A DNA stretch of 64,000 nucleotides from Dyella caseinilytica (GCF_016865235.1 NZ_CP064030.1:4650001-4714000), one strand, 5' to 3'; positions 26,088 to 35,082 are shown, counted from the stretch's first letter. Numbers and translations are program-made. The notes: generated by a model from the letters alone, not told the origin.

Positions 26088-26620
26088 TGAATCATTTACG
26101 CAGCTTCAAGGGCGTCACGCCCACTCTCGGTGCCCGCACCTACGTCGATCCTGCCGCCACGGTAATCGGTGATGTCGTGTTGGGCGATGACGTTTCCATC
26201 TGGCCCGGCGCGGTCTTGCGTGGCGACGTGCACTACATCCGTATCGGCGCGCGCAGCAATGTGCAGGACGGCGCCGTGGTGCACGTCACCCATGACGGCC
26301 CGTATTCACCCGGTGGTTTTCCCACCATCGTCGGCGAAGGCGTCACCATCGGCCATGCCGCGGTGATCCACGCTTGCACCATCGAGGATTACTGCCTGAT
26401 CGGCATGCACGCCACCGTGCTCGATAGCGCGACCGTCAAGAAATACGGCTTCGTCGGCGCCGGCAGCGTAGTGCCGCCGGGCAAGGTCGTGGGTGAACGT
26501 GAGCTATGGCTGGGCAATCCGGCCCAACGCGTGCGTCTGCTTACCGACAAGCAGATCGAGCAGCTGCATTACTCGGCTGATCACTACGTGCGGCTGAAAG
26601 ACGTTTATTTGGCTGGATAA
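26087..26620 (+). CDS. Gamma carbonic anhydrase family protein
   Basis: The 177-residue protein is a left-handed beta-helix of hexapeptide repeats (GDVVLGDDVSIWPGAVL, then VVHVTHDGP and IGHAAVIHACTIED). Candidate zinc histidines are in VVHVTH, GHAAVIH and the later turn. This YrdA/PaaY-type family includes carbonic anhydrases and acyl-CoA-related proteins without proven activity. No ribosome-binding site is visible before the ATG, consistent with leaderless translation. It converges with the membrane-anchored hypothetical gene. Confidence 0.9.
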   Translation: MNHLRSFKGVTPTLGARTYVDPAATVIGDVVLGDDVSIWPGAVLRGDVHYIRIGARSNVQDGAVVHVTHDGPYSPGGFPTIVGEGVTIGHAAVIHACTIEDYCLIGMHATVLDSATVKKYGFVGAGSVVPPGKVVGERELWLGNPAQRVRLLTDKQIEQLHYSADHYVRLKDVYLAG

Positions 26621-26634
26621 GCCTGGGGTCGCTT

Positions 26635-27147
26635 CTATCCGCCAGCAGCCTGCTGCGACTGCATGCGCTCCGCCTCGGCTTCGTGCTGCCTGCGTTCGAT
26701 CACGCGCTGCGCATCCAGCACGCTGCCGAGCAGGGCCAGCTTGTAGTTATGCGGATCGTACATGCGCAGCAGCGACAGTTCGCGCTGCGCTTCATCCAGA
26801 TCACCCGAGTTGATGGTGGTTTCGACCACATCGCACGCAGGTTTGAACGCCTCGCGTAAACGGTCCTGCGCGGTCGGGTTGTTCGGATCGAGCTGCAGCA
26901 CGCTGAAGTAGAACTCGTAGACGTTGCTACCCACGGGTGCAACCAGATGCTTCTGCTGATAAGCCGTATCAGCCAGCCCCATCATGATGCCGACATCGCT
27001 GCCGTCATTGGCGGTATGGCCGGTGGGTTTGGCGCTTATCGCGGCGTGGGCGTACCAAAACCCGCCACCGGCAATCACTACTACTGCAGCCAACGCGGCA
27101 AGCAACAATCCACGCCGCTGGGGCGTGGTGGAATTTGAAGAAGACAT
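26635..27147 (-). CDS. Membrane-anchored hypothetical protein with TPR-like tail
   Basis: A 170-residue protein with a short basic N-terminus, one hydrophobic segment (GLLLAALAAVVVIAGGGFWYA) and a soluble domain. The soluble part (FSVLQLDPNNPTAQDRLREAF and LDEAQRELSLLRMYDPHNYKL) resembles helical TPR-like repeats. It is probably anchored in the inner membrane facing the periplasm. I do not recognise a named family. The ATG at 27147 is favoured because it gives the clean anchor; the frame opens at 27327 with no supporting site. Confidence 0.6.
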   Translation of the reverse strand: MSSSNSTTPQRRGLLLAALAAVVVIAGGGFWYAHAAISAKPTGHTANDGSDVGIMMGLADTAYQQKHLVAPVGSNVYEFYFSVLQLDPNNPTAQDRLREAFKPACDVVETTINSGDLDEAQRELSLLRMYDPHNYKLALLGSVLDAQRVIERRQHEAEAERMQSQQAAGG

Positions 27148-27325
27148 GACACCTGGCGTTGACAATGCATGGAAATGCGGCTGCTCCGCGAAATCCGAAG
27201 CAGCCCCCGCTGTCGCTCCAGAGTAGCGATGCAAGATGTCAGCAAAATGACTCAAGCTGTCGAATATGACAGGTGAGTCACAAATGGAATGGGCGCGCGT
27301 TGAAGCTTGCGCTGCCACTGCCCTC

Positions 27326-27397
27326 ATTCCCGCGAAAGCGGGAATCCATCGCAGCTTGTTACTTCAGAGCAACATGGATTCCCGCTTTCGCGGGAAT
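27326..27397. repeat. REP doublet (24-bp perfect inverted arms)
   Basis: Arms 27326-27349 and 27374-27397 are perfect inverted copies, each with the inner palindrome TTCCCGCGAAAGCGGGAA. The doublet sits in the 316-base gap 27148-27463 between two genes transcribed in the same direction; nothing else was recognised there. Confidence 0.85.
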
Positions 27398-27463
27398 AAC
27401 GGCAAAGGGGAACGGAGCTTCACGCAGCTGAGCCGCGTGTCGAAAGTCTTGACGCGGACGAAC

Positions 27464-27760
27464 TCAGTGGAAGTCACCACCGATGATGCGCCCGTCCTTA
27501 TCCAGCTGCGGGAAGAAGCGGGAATTGTCGTAGCGGATTTCCATCGTGCTGATCATGCCAGGCATCATCAGCTGCACGCCCGGATACATTTTCTTGAAGT
27601 CTTCCGGCGTCGGATGCGTAGAGATGTAAGACTCAAACGAGTCCATGTTGACCACGCCCTTCTTATCTACCCGCGACCCATCCGGACGCGTGGCGTGATG
27701 GCAGCCGGCGAGGGCAATGGTCACGCCAAGGAGGGAAAGGGCAAGCAGGCGGATACGCAT
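27464..27760 (-). CDS. Small lipoprotein, hypothetical
   Basis: The 98-residue product starts MRIRLLALSLLGVTIALAGC, a clear signal peptide with the lipobox LAGC at about residue 19. The mature part is hydrophilic and ends PQLDKDGRIIGGDFH. It would be anchored in the outer or inner membrane; the +2 residue is histidine, so the outer membrane is likely by the Lol rule. The ATG at 27760 has GGAG nine bases upstream. I do not recognise a family. Confidence 0.68.
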   Translation of the reverse strand: MRIRLLALSLLGVTIALAGCHHATRPDGSRVDKKGVVNMDSFESYISTHPTPEDFKKMYPGVQLMMPGMISTMEIRYDNSRFFPQLDKDGRIIGGDFH

Positions 27761-27862
27761 CGGTAAGAACTCCAGGGGGACGTGGTGCTGATGGAATGCC
27801 GGCAAAACTAGCACGCCGACACCCCCTCGGACCATCCGAGGGGGTGCGGGTTCCCGTGCCGG

Positions 27863-29635
27863 TTACCAGCCCAACAGGCTGTCGCCCTGATAAGGAGAGC
27901 CATCCGGATGGGTGAACCACAGCACTCGGTTCTGCTGTCCGGGGCAGCCTTGACCGCTGCTGTAGGCGGTCACCACGTTATTGGCGGAGCTGACGCTGCT
28001 GCGATAGCAGCCACCCAGCGAATCGTCGAACGCAAAAGTTTGCGTGGCCTGCTGGCCGCTGTGGCTGACGATGCTGTAGCTCGGCGTCACGACCAGGGTA
28101 TCGGAACCATCCACGCGGTTTTCCACCTGGGCTGAGTACAGCGTGATGCCATCCAGCCCCTCCTCGGTGTGCTGTTTATAGCCCTGGCGCACTTTAGTGA
28201 AGATGGAATAGTTGCCGTCGGAGAGCGTGCTCTGATCCGATTCCACATACAGCGGATAGCGGTAGCTTGCCTTGAACTCACCGACCAGCGCCTGCCCGAG
28301 CTTGCTGCGACTTACGCCCTCCACCGTGGTGAGCTGATCGGTGATCTGATCGTAAATGGTGGCGCTGGTGTTGAAGCTCTCGGTGTTGGTAAATGCCACC
28401 GTCTGGTCCACCGTGGTCGTCACGCGCCCACGTGAGGTGTTGGCGTAACCTTCGATGATGAAGTGACGGCTAAGCGCCGTGGTCACGCCGCCGGTGACAT
28501 CGCCAGCAGCGTTCTGGCTCAGAGCGCTGCTGATCGTGGGTGTCGGCGGTTGATTGGCCAAGGTATTGCGCGTGACTTGTCCGGTCACCTGCTGGGCATG
28601 TTTATCCTGATACACCAGTAACGCAGCCGTGGCGGAGAAGTAGCTGTCCGCGCCCTCCACATTCACCGCCACCGTGTGCGGCGAGCCATTGCTGAGCACG
28701 CCAGCGAACGGCGTCAGATCCACGCGATAAGGAATGAAGTTCAGCGTCTGCACGCCGGGCGTCGGCTTCCAGATGAATAGATCAATGCCGCCGGTATAGA
28801 TCCACGGATAGACCGGCGCCACGCCTGCCGGCTGGCCGTCGATGCTGACCTCCGCCTCGCGGAAATTGCCGTTGTTGCATTCGCCGGTTTCGGCTGCGTA
28901 TTGAGCCGGTACACAGGTGTACCAGAACTCGTCATTGCTCTGGCTCTGCGTGAAAACATCCAGATAGGCCCGATCGACATTGCGCGGCAAGCTCAGCGTT
29001 GCAGTCAGCTGGCTGCTGGAGTCGTTCAAGGCAACGGTGCTGCCGATCGGATCACTGCCCAACGGGTACACGGCATCCGGTGCTTTCGCTGCCGGCGCAA
29101 GGACGTTGGCAGGATAGAAGAGCAACCGTGCATTGCCGTGGATCACACCGGTGTAAGTGCTGTTGACGATATTGCCAATGAACGCCTGGCCTTGACCTGC
29201 GTTGCTGAACAAGGCGCTGTAATCGGTCAGGTCACGCTCCACATGCCAGCTCGGCGACAGCGTGGAGGCAGGCTCCTGGGTGCTGCCGAAATACAGGTTC
29301 ACACCGGCCAGGAAAATGGTGGCGGTGCGGTCGTACTGCACACCGGCGGTCACCGAGAAATCCGCTTCCAATACCACCTTGGCCCAATGCGTGCCGCAAC
29401 CAGTCGGTGGCGTATAGCTGAAAGGCCGCGGACTGTAATCGTCGAACGTGTCATTGCTGAAAAGCTGCACGACGCACGGCTGTCCAGGCGGGCGTGGCAC
29501 GGTCGGATCGGCGACGGTCACATTGGCCGAACCCACTGGACTGCTGTTATCTGGCGCCGCCTGCGCAACGCCAGCAAGAAACAACGAAAACCCGGCCGCA
29601 GCCAGGCAACGACGGAAACTCCCCTTCGGCAACAT
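27863..29635 (-). CDS. Secreted peptide-N-glycosidase A-like protein (PNGase A family)
   Basis: The 590-residue product has a signal peptide (LAAAGFSLFLAGVAQA) and closely follows the plant-type PNGase A fold. Telling blocks are TIFLAGVNLYFGSTQEP, WHVERDLTDYSALF, GNIVNSTYTGVIHGNA, DEFWYTC and YTGGIDLFIWKP. PNGase A enzymes release N-linked glycans from glycopeptides. Acidic bacterial members are known from Terriglobus and Dyella, which supports the proposed taxonomy. The start ATG at 29635 follows GGGGAG. Cysteines in the C-terminal part (GGCYRSS, GQGCPGQ) suggest disulfides, consistent with export. Confidence 0.87.
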   Translation of the reverse strand: MLPKGSFRRCLAAAGFSLFLAGVAQAAPDNSSPVGSANVTVADPTVPRPPGQPCVVQLFSNDTFDDYSPRPFSYTPPTGCGTHWAKVVLEADFSVTAGVQYDRTATIFLAGVNLYFGSTQEPASTLSPSWHVERDLTDYSALFSNAGQGQAFIGNIVNSTYTGVIHGNARLLFYPANVLAPAAKAPDAVYPLGSDPIGSTVALNDSSSQLTATLSLPRNVDRAYLDVFTQSQSNDEFWYTCVPAQYAAETGECNNGNFREAEVSIDGQPAGVAPVYPWIYTGGIDLFIWKPTPGVQTLNFIPYRVDLTPFAGVLSNGSPHTVAVNVEGADSYFSATAALLVYQDKHAQQVTGQVTRNTLANQPPTPTISSALSQNAAGDVTGGVTTALSRHFIIEGYANTSRGRVTTTVDQTVAFTNTESFNTSATIYDQITDQLTTVEGVSRSKLGQALVGEFKASYRYPLYVESDQSTLSDGNYSIFTKVRQGYKQHTEEGLDGITLYSAQVENRVDGSDTLVVTPSYSIVSHSGQQATQTFAFDDSLGGCYRSSVSSANNVVTAYSSGQGCPGQQNRVLWFTHPDGSPYQGDSLLGW

Positions 29636-29723
29636 GACGCAACTCCCCACGAGTAATGCCCCCTGTCAGCCCAAGCTAGCATGACATGAAATTTAGAGAT
29701 GCTAAATGGATCTGCAAAGCGCG

Positions 29724-29987
29724 TTACGCGATGCGGGTTGCTGCCTCCAGTCGCGCAAGCCAGTGCATGGCATGCTCGCGATCCGGTCCGCACATGACAG
29801 GCTCGGGCTGCAGGCTGGCGCACACGGCCGGACGCCGCGGGTCACCGAAGATGGCGCAGCGATGGTCATAAGTAAGCTGTATGCATCTGACGCCCGCCGG
29901 CTTGCCATGGGGCATGCCGGGAATCGGTGAGCTGATGGAAGGCGCGATGCAGCACGCACCACAACCGGACCGACAGGCAAGGCTCAT
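29724..29987 (-). CDS. YkgJ family cysteine cluster protein
   Basis: An 87-residue protein with the CxxCxxCC-type cluster seen as CRSGCGACC near the N-terminus, followed by further cysteines in VRCIQL, HRCAIF and AVCASLQP. This YkgJ-type arrangement suggests zinc or iron-sulfur binding; the function is unknown. It starts ten bases after the end of aroE, reading in the same direction, so it is likely co-transcribed. Confidence 0.85.
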   Translation of the reverse strand: MSLACRSGCGACCIAPSISSPIPGMPHGKPAGVRCIQLTYDHRCAIFGDPRRPAVCASLQPEPVMCGPDREHAMHWLARLEAATRIA

Positions 29988-29996
29988 CGGGGCATG

Positions 29997-30824
29997 CTAC
30001 GCATGCAGTGATCGATAAACCGGCTCGGTCTCCGGCCGCTTGCCATGCCACAACTGGAATGCATCGGCCGCCTGCTCCACCAGCATGCCGAGACCGCCGT
30101 AAGCATGCAGCGCACCGGCAGCGCGCGCCCAGGCGATGAATGCAAACGCGGACTTGCCATAGCCCAGGTCATAGCAAACCGCGCGCGATCCAGCCAATGA
30201 AAACGGCAAGGTGAGCGACTGGCCCAGCGTGCCGGCCGAAGTGGCGTTGACGATCAGGTCAAAGCTGCCGATGTTGCCGAGGTCTTCCCAATAGCGCGTA
30301 TGCACGCGCGCCGGTTCGCCGATGGCATCGGCCAGCGCATCGGCGGCTTCCGGCGAGCGGTTGACGATGGTGAGCGTTTGCACGCCTGCTTCGAACAGCG
30401 ACCACGCCACCGCGCGTGCAGCGCCACCCGCGCCAAGCAACAGTGCGTCATGACCGCGAAGATCCAGGCGGTGGCGATCGGTGAGGTCGCGCACGAGGGC
30501 CGCGCCGTCGGTGTTGTGCGCGGCAAGGCGACCATCGGCGAGACGCGTGAGCACGTTGGCGGTACCAGCGCGCGTTGCAGCCTGAGTGCGTTCGTCTGCC
30601 AGCGCAAAGGCGGCTGACTTGTGCGGCAGGGTGACATTCGCGCCGCGGCCTTCTTCTTCGTTGAAGAAATGCCGGATGGCGTCGGCAAAAGCGTCCGGCG
30701 CGGCGTCGATGGTGCGGTAGTCGAGCGCAATGCCGAATTGCTGCGCGAAGGCCTGGTGGATTTGTGGCGACAGGCTGTGCGCGATCGGGTGACCGAAGAC
30801 GGCGAACTGAAGGTGGCGGGACAT
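29997..30824 (-). CDS. aroE: Shikimate dehydrogenase
   Basis: The 275-residue enzyme reduces 3-dehydroshikimate with NADPH in aromatic amino-acid synthesis. The N-terminal substrate domain shows HPIAHSLSPQIH and LPHKSAAF with the catalytic lysine, followed by NTDGAAL with the aspartate. The Rossmann segment LLLGAGGAARAVA and the NRSPEA cofactor-specificity loop follow. Length is standard. GGAGCCCCACGC precedes the ATG. The YkgJ gene follows ten bases downstream. Confidence 0.95.
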   Translation of the reverse strand: MSRHLQFAVFGHPIAHSLSPQIHQAFAQQFGIALDYRTIDAAPDAFADAIRHFFNEEEGRGANVTLPHKSAAFALADERTQAATRAGTANVLTRLADGRLAAHNTDGAALVRDLTDRHRLDLRGHDALLLGAGGAARAVAWSLFEAGVQTLTIVNRSPEAADALADAIGEPARVHTRYWEDLGNIGSFDLIVNATSAGTLGQSLTLPFSLAGSRAVCYDLGYGKSAFAFIAWARAAGALHAYGGLGMLVEQAADAFQLWHGKRPETEPVYRSLHA

Positions 30825-30913
30825 GCGTGGGGCTCCTTGCTCAGGCCGACGATTTTACGGTGTTCGTCGCTGCGGCAGTGCGTAGTGGGTATTGAAGGTC
30901 GTCACTACCTCAT

Positions 30914-30991
30914 CGTCGCCCCGGCGCAGGCCGGGGCCCAGCGTCTTTGTTGCGCAAAAGTCACTAGGCCCCGGCCTGCGCCGGGGCGACG
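30914..30991. repeat. REP doublet (25-bp perfect inverted arms)
   Basis: Arms 30914-30938 and 30967-30991 are perfect inverted copies with the inner core GCCCCGGCGCAGGCCGGGGC. It occupies the region upstream of aroE and before the small membrane-protein gene at 31094. Confidence 0.85.
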
Positions 30992-31093
30992 GTGAGGCAC
31001 GTGTGCGGTTTGATGGTGGCTGCAGCGCTGCAATCGCAAGCTATGAGATCACCCCTGGGCAAGCTTCATCCATCGCCCGTTCCGGAGTTTTCC

Positions 31094-31351
31094 ATGCGTT
31101 CGCAGATTGCTGTTTCCGATCGTCGTTCTCGCCTGCTGGCCGCGTCTTTGGTGTGGCTGCTGGCAGGCAGCGTATTGCTGGCGACCACGCTGGTGCCTGC
31201 GCATACCGAGTTGCTGGGCTGGTCGCCGATGTTCTGGCTGCTATGCGCGCCGCTGGCCGTGGCGCTGACCCTGGAGCCCAGCTTGCCGCGCCAGTTGCTG
31301 GCGTTGTGCCGCGCGCGTCGCCGCAATGCCTCTTCGTTGATCTGGCACTGA
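31094..31351 (+). CDS. Small two-helix membrane protein, hypothetical
   Basis: An 85-residue protein with a basic N-terminus, two hydrophobic segments (LLAASLVWLLAGSVLLATTLV and MFWLLCAPLAVALTL) and a basic C-terminus (CRARRRN). CCGGAG lies seven bases before the ATG. I do not recognise the family. The following 262 bases to the ATP-grasp gene contain no recognisable gene. Confidence 0.6.
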   Translation: MRSQIAVSDRRSRLLAASLVWLLAGSVLLATTLVPAHTELLGWSPMFWLLCAPLAVALTLEPSLPRQLLALCRARRRNASSLIWH

Positions 31352-31613
31352 ATTCCGCTTGGCAGTGGAGCCAGGTGTGGCCGGAGTGCCGCACACAGGG
31401 ATGCTCGCCGGTTTGGTAGGGATGTGGTCGCTTGCCGGCGGCAGCGCGAGGGATCGCGCCGATGTCCGGTTCACTCAGGGAAGAGTGGGCCGCGACAACC
31501 CGCTGGGTGAATTTTTTGCTTCTGACGTGATTGACCCGATACCGCGGCTTCAATCCCACCTCGCCGGAATGACGTTGCGGCGAGATTGCTGCTGACTTCC
31601 CTCGTAGCCACCC

Positions 31614-33101
31614 TCAGCCGTTGATGCCCAGACGCTTGCGCTCCATCCGGCGCAAAAACTCCTGCATGATGCGCCGATAGAGATCTTCGCCCAGGTATTT
31701 GTCTTCCACGCCGGCGTCGATCGACGGGTTGTCGTTCACTTCAATCACCACGGCCTTGTCGCCGACCTGCTTGAGGTCCACACCGTACAGGCCGTCGCCC
31801 ACAGCATTGGTGGCCTTGAGCGCCAGCTTCACCACTTCGGCCGGTGCATCGCGTGTGGGAATGGTTTCGAAGCCGCCGGATTTGTCGGTGCCCTTGGTGG
31901 CGCCGTGGTTGTAGATCTGCCAGTGGCCGCGCGACATGTAGTACTTGCAGGCGAACAGCGGTTCGCGATTGAGCACGCCGATGCGCCAGTCGAAATCGGT
32001 GTAGACAAATTCCTGCACCAGCAACAGGGCGCTGTGCTGGAACAGTTCGCCGGCCGCTTTTTCGAGCTGGTCTTCGCTTTCCACCTTGACCACGCCGCGC
32101 GAGAACGAGCCGTCGGGAATCTTCAGTACCAGCGGGTAGCCGAGTTTGCTGGCGACTTCCTTCAAGCCTTTGGTGTCGTCGCGGTAAAGAATCTCCGTGC
32201 GTGGCACGGCGAGCTTGCGCGAGACCATCAGGTCATTGAGGAAGATTTTGTTCGTGCAGCGCAGGATCGAACTGGGATCGTCGATCACCACCATGCCTTC
32301 GCGTTCGGCGCGGTGCGCGAAGCTGTAGGTGTGGTTGTCGCTGGCGGTGGTTTCGCGGATGAACAGGCCGTCGTATTCGGCCAGACGCTGGTAATCGTTC
32401 TTGCCGATGGGATCGACTTCGATGCCCAGTTCCTTGCCGGCGCTGATAAAGGATTTGAGCGCCTTCTTGTTCGATGGCGGCATCGCTTCGTTGGGATCGA
32501 CCAGCATCGCCACGTCGTAGCGATACAGCCGCCTTGCGCGAGGCTTGCGCCACAATTTCTTGGAGAATCGGTCCAGCTCGGCGGCGAAGGCATCTTCCTG
32601 CGCGTCGTCCAGCGTGTGCAGACCTACCGGCTTCACCGAGGAAATCTGCCACACGCGCTCGCGCTCGAACTCGATGCGCAGCAACGGACACGGAAACATT
32701 TCGAACACCTGCCGCGCCAGATCCTGCAGCGCGGGGTAGGCGGTTTCACCGAAGTAGACCAAGATGCCGAAGTCGGTGGTGTCGCGCCCACCCGCAGGCA
32801 GGAAGTGCGTGAGCTTGGCATTGAGGTCATCGATGGCGATGCCGTAGAGCGAGCGGCGTCGCAGATCGTTTACCGTGCGCACCGACGGCATCACGCGATG
32901 CCCGCGCGCCTCGGCCAGCAACGACACGTAGTAGCCCGTACCCAGGTACTTGTAGCTGCGGCACAGGTTGATCACGTGTGTGCGTTCGTCGTCGCCGCCG
33001 ACCGGTTCGCGCAGGTAGTCCGTCGCGGTGACGACGTCGACGGACGGATAATAGGAGCCCCAATCGGAAGCTTTCTCGACGACGATGACGAGTCGGGTCA
33101 T
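31614..33101 (-). CDS. RimK-like ATP-grasp ligase with N-terminal RLAN domain
   Basis: The 495-residue protein has a distinct N-terminal region (MTRLVIVVEKASDWGSYYPS and SYKYLGTGYYVSLLAEARGH), seen as the RLAN domain in a subset of RimK-like proteins. A C-terminal ATP-grasp ligase follows (about residues 290-480), with the ATP-binding KIPDGSFSRGV loop and the metal-binding EVNDNPSID. Such enzymes ligate an amino acid to a carboxylate, forming a peptide-like bond; ribosomal protein S6, the RimK substrate, is not implied here. GAGGTGTC precedes the ATG. It is divergent from a GNAT gene, a pairing seen in predicted peptide-modification systems. Confidence 0.88.
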   Translation of the reverse strand: MTRLVIVVEKASDWGSYYPSVDVVTATDYLREPVGGDDERTHVINLCRSYKYLGTGYYVSLLAEARGHRVMPSVRTVNDLRRRSLYGIAIDDLNAKLTHFLPAGGRDTTDFGILVYFGETAYPALQDLARQVFEMFPCPLLRIEFERERVWQISSVKPVGLHTLDDAQEDAFAAELDRFSKKLWRKPRARRLYRYDVAMLVDPNEAMPPSNKKALKSFISAGKELGIEVDPIGKNDYQRLAEYDGLFIRETTASDNHTYSFAHRAEREGMVVIDDPSSILRCTNKIFLNDLMVSRKLAVPRTEILYRDDTKGLKEVASKLGYPLVLKIPDGSFSRGVVKVESEDQLEKAAGELFQHSALLLVQEFVYTDFDWRIGVLNREPLFACKYYMSRGHWQIYNHGATKGTDKSGGFETIPTRDAPAEVVKLALKATNAVGDGLYGVDLKQVGDKAVVIEVNDNPSIDAGVEDKYLGEDLYRRIMQEFLRRMERKRLGING

Positions 33102-33355
33102 GACACCTCAGAAGACGAGCAGGAGAGACGTCGTCGCGTAGGGGAACGAGGCGGCGCAGCGCAAGGCGGCAGTGTCATGCACCGCGGCGGAGCGCACAAG
33201 AGCGACGGATGAAGCGGGCTTAAACGCAGGCGCACGGCGCGTCGCGAAGTGGCCTATGGAAAATTGGACGAAGCACCCCTAAAGTGCCGCGCTTACTCGA
33301 ACCCCATTGTGACCTGCGCCCGGCCGAGCACCGGCGCGTCTGACGAGAACCCCTG

Positions 33356-33832
33356 ATGACCCCATCGCCAGCAACCGCCGCCGTGCGGGTGCGCCGAGCC
33401 GAACTTTCCGATCTCGATGATCTGGTCGCGCTGGAGCATGCCACCTTCGACAGCGACCGGGTGAGTCGTGCGCAATTCCGCCGTCACCTGGACAGCGACT
33501 CGGCGCGCGTGCTGGTGGCCAGCGCCAACCATCGCCGTTTTCTCGGCACCGCGCTGGTGTTTTTCCGCAAAGGCAGCCGTGTGGCACGGCTGTATTCCAT
33601 CGCCAGCTTGCCCGAAGCGCGCGGCAAGGGCGTGGGCACCGCATTGATCGAGGCGGCGGAGGCCGCGGCCCGTCAGCGCCGTTGTCACGCCTTGCGTTTG
33701 GAAGTGCGCACCGATAACGAGACGGCTGTCCGCCTCTACGAGCGATTCGGCTATCACCGCTTCGGTCCGGTCGTAAAAGGCTTCTACGAGGATGGGTCGG
33801 ACGCTTACCGCTACGAAAAGATCCTGAAGTGA
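33356..33832 (+). CDS. GNAT family N-acetyltransferase
   Basis: A 158-residue GNAT with the acetyl-CoA pyrophosphate loop SLPEARGKGVGTALIEAAE and the terminal NETAVRLYERFGYHRFG strand-helix. It acetylates a primary amine of unknown identity. It is divergent from the RLAN/ATP-grasp ligase gene across a 254-base gap (33102-33355) in which I see no gene; this layout suggests that both act on the same product. A strong terminator follows. Confidence 0.88.
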   Translation: MTPSPATAAVRVRRAELSDLDDLVALEHATFDSDRVSRAQFRRHLDSDSARVLVASANHRRFLGTALVFFRKGSRVARLYSIASLPEARGKGVGTALIEAAEAAARQRRCHALRLEVRTDNETAVRLYERFGYHRFGPVVKGFYEDGSDAYRYEKILK

Positions 33833-33839
33833 TCCACAA

Positions 33840-33866
33840 AAAGGGCCTCCCATAAGGAGGCCCTTT
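33840..33866. terminator. Bidirectional rho-independent terminator
   Basis: AAAGGGCCTCC (33840-33850) and GGAGGCCCTTT (33856-33866) form an 11-bp stem with a CATAA loop, flanked by A- and T-runs. It serves the converging GNAT gene and the small periplasmic-protein gene. Confidence 0.88.
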
Positions 33867-33883
33867 GGTTTTGCACAGCGGAC

Positions 33884-34162
33884 TCAGTGGTTCGCGTTGG
33901 AGACTTCGGCAGCCTGCTTCAATTCCTGATTGGCCTGATCGAGCAATTCCTTGGCCTTGGCTGCATGACCACCCAGATCGAACTCGTTGGCCTGCTGCGC
34001 GGCGACGATGCTCTTGTAGGCCGCATCGGTCTGATGCTGGGCGCGGGACAGGTTCGGGTGCTTCTTGGCGCTGATGTCACGAACCGGCTGTTGCTGGGCC
34101 ATGGCCGCGCTGGCAACGAAAGCAAGGCCGGCCATCATCGCCACGGATGCGAAACGTTTCAT
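33884..34162 (-). CDS. Small periplasmic hypothetical protein
   Basis: A 92-residue protein starting with a signal peptide (MKRFASVAMMAGLAFVASAAMA). The mature part is a short charged helix-rich segment (AAYKSIVAAQQANEFD, then AKELLDQANQELKQAAEV). Gln/Ala/Lys repeats suggest a coiled or helical structure. No named family is recognised. It ends at the bidirectional terminator. Confidence 0.72.
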   Translation of the reverse strand: MKRFASVAMMAGLAFVASAAMAQQQPVRDISAKKHPNLSRAQHQTDAAYKSIVAAQQANEFDLGGHAAKAKELLDQANQELKQAAEVSNANH

Positions 34163-34277
34163 GCGTATCTCCCCTTTTTGTCTGCGGTGCAGGTTGATGG
34201 TGGGGGAAATCTAGCACCGCCTGATGATCGGAAAAACGGGGATTTCTTGCGATCTGGCGCGCAGTGGGCCGCGCCGG

Positions 34278-34967
34278 TCAGCCGCCCAGCGGCTGACCGA
34301 TGCGCTGCTGCGTGGCGTCGTCCGGACGTGCCACCAGCGCGCCGGTGCGCATCAGGCTCACGCTGTAGTGACCACCATCCACCAGCGGCAGGAAGGCGCC
34401 GCTGCCGAACAACGTGTCCACTTCCGGCAACCAATCGGGAAGCTGTTTGCGCAGGTCGAGCAAGTCGCCCTGGCCGGCCTGGCTGAAATCGATGACCGTG
34501 CGCGGTGATGCCATTTCCTGCCGAGCGTCGTCGTAGCGTCCGGAAATGCGGTCCAGGCGATACAGCGGCGGCAACCCTGCGAGTACCGCCGGCAGTTTCC
34601 ACTTCAGCACGATCGCATCGACCTGGAAGTCATCGCCGGCAAGCCTCACCTCGCGCGTGGCACCGTCCGGCCAGGTCAAGGTCAGCGCCCAGCGTTGTGG
34701 CGTGAGAATGCGCGAATCGATCTGCACGACCGGCGCCTCCTCGCTCAGGAAGCGATATCCCTGCAGCGACACAGCGAGACCGCCCAGGAAAATCCCGAGC
34801 GTCAACAGAACCAGCATCAGCAGCGTATGTCCGCTCGCGGCGAGATGGCGGCGATCCCGCACGTGCTGGCGCGCCGCCAGCAGCTGGGCCAGGGCAACCA
34901 GCAGGACGATGCCTGCCAGGATCGCCAACAGGGTCGCCGGCAGGCGCAGTAATTCATTCCAGTTCAT
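34278..34967 (-). CDS. Two-helix inner-membrane hypothetical protein
   Basis: A 229-residue protein with two early hydrophobic segments (TLLAILAGIVLLVALAQLL and LLMLVLLTLGIFLGGLAV) followed by a periplasmic-looking domain of about 160 residues. Related proteins in Xanthomonadales are labelled as efflux-related, which nothing in the sequence supports. The ATG at 34967 has GGAG at good distance. It is divergent from lptM. Confidence 0.65.
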   Translation of the reverse strand: MNWNELLRLPATLLAILAGIVLLVALAQLLAARQHVRDRRHLAASGHTLLMLVLLTLGIFLGGLAVSLQGYRFLSEEAPVVQIDSRILTPQRWALTLTWPDGATREVRLAGDDFQVDAIVLKWKLPAVLAGLPPLYRLDRISGRYDDARQEMASPRTVIDFSQAGQGDLLDLRKQLPDWLPEVDTLFGSGAFLPLVDGGHYSVSLMRTGALVARPDDATQQRIGQPLGG

Positions 34968-35049
34968 CGATGACTCCAGATACCCGCACATCCTGTGCAA
35001 TTCGATGCGCATGATAAACGCTGGCGCGGTGGCATCCTGACGGCTTGGC

Positions 35050-35055
35050 TATACT
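35050..35055 (+). promoter_or_regulatory. Candidate minus-10 of the lptM-dapF-xerC run
   Basis: TATACT within TTGGCTATACTGCGCCC lies 28 bases before the lptM start. No convincing minus-35 is seen. Confidence 0.4.
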
Positions 35056-35082
35056 GCGCCCGTTTCCCCAGGATTTTGTCTC

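Noticed and set aside
31352..31613. Open frame on the minus strand through 31041-31559
   Set aside because: Overlaps the small membrane-protein gene and carries no conserved motif; the 262-base gap shows no tRNA or other recognisable feature.
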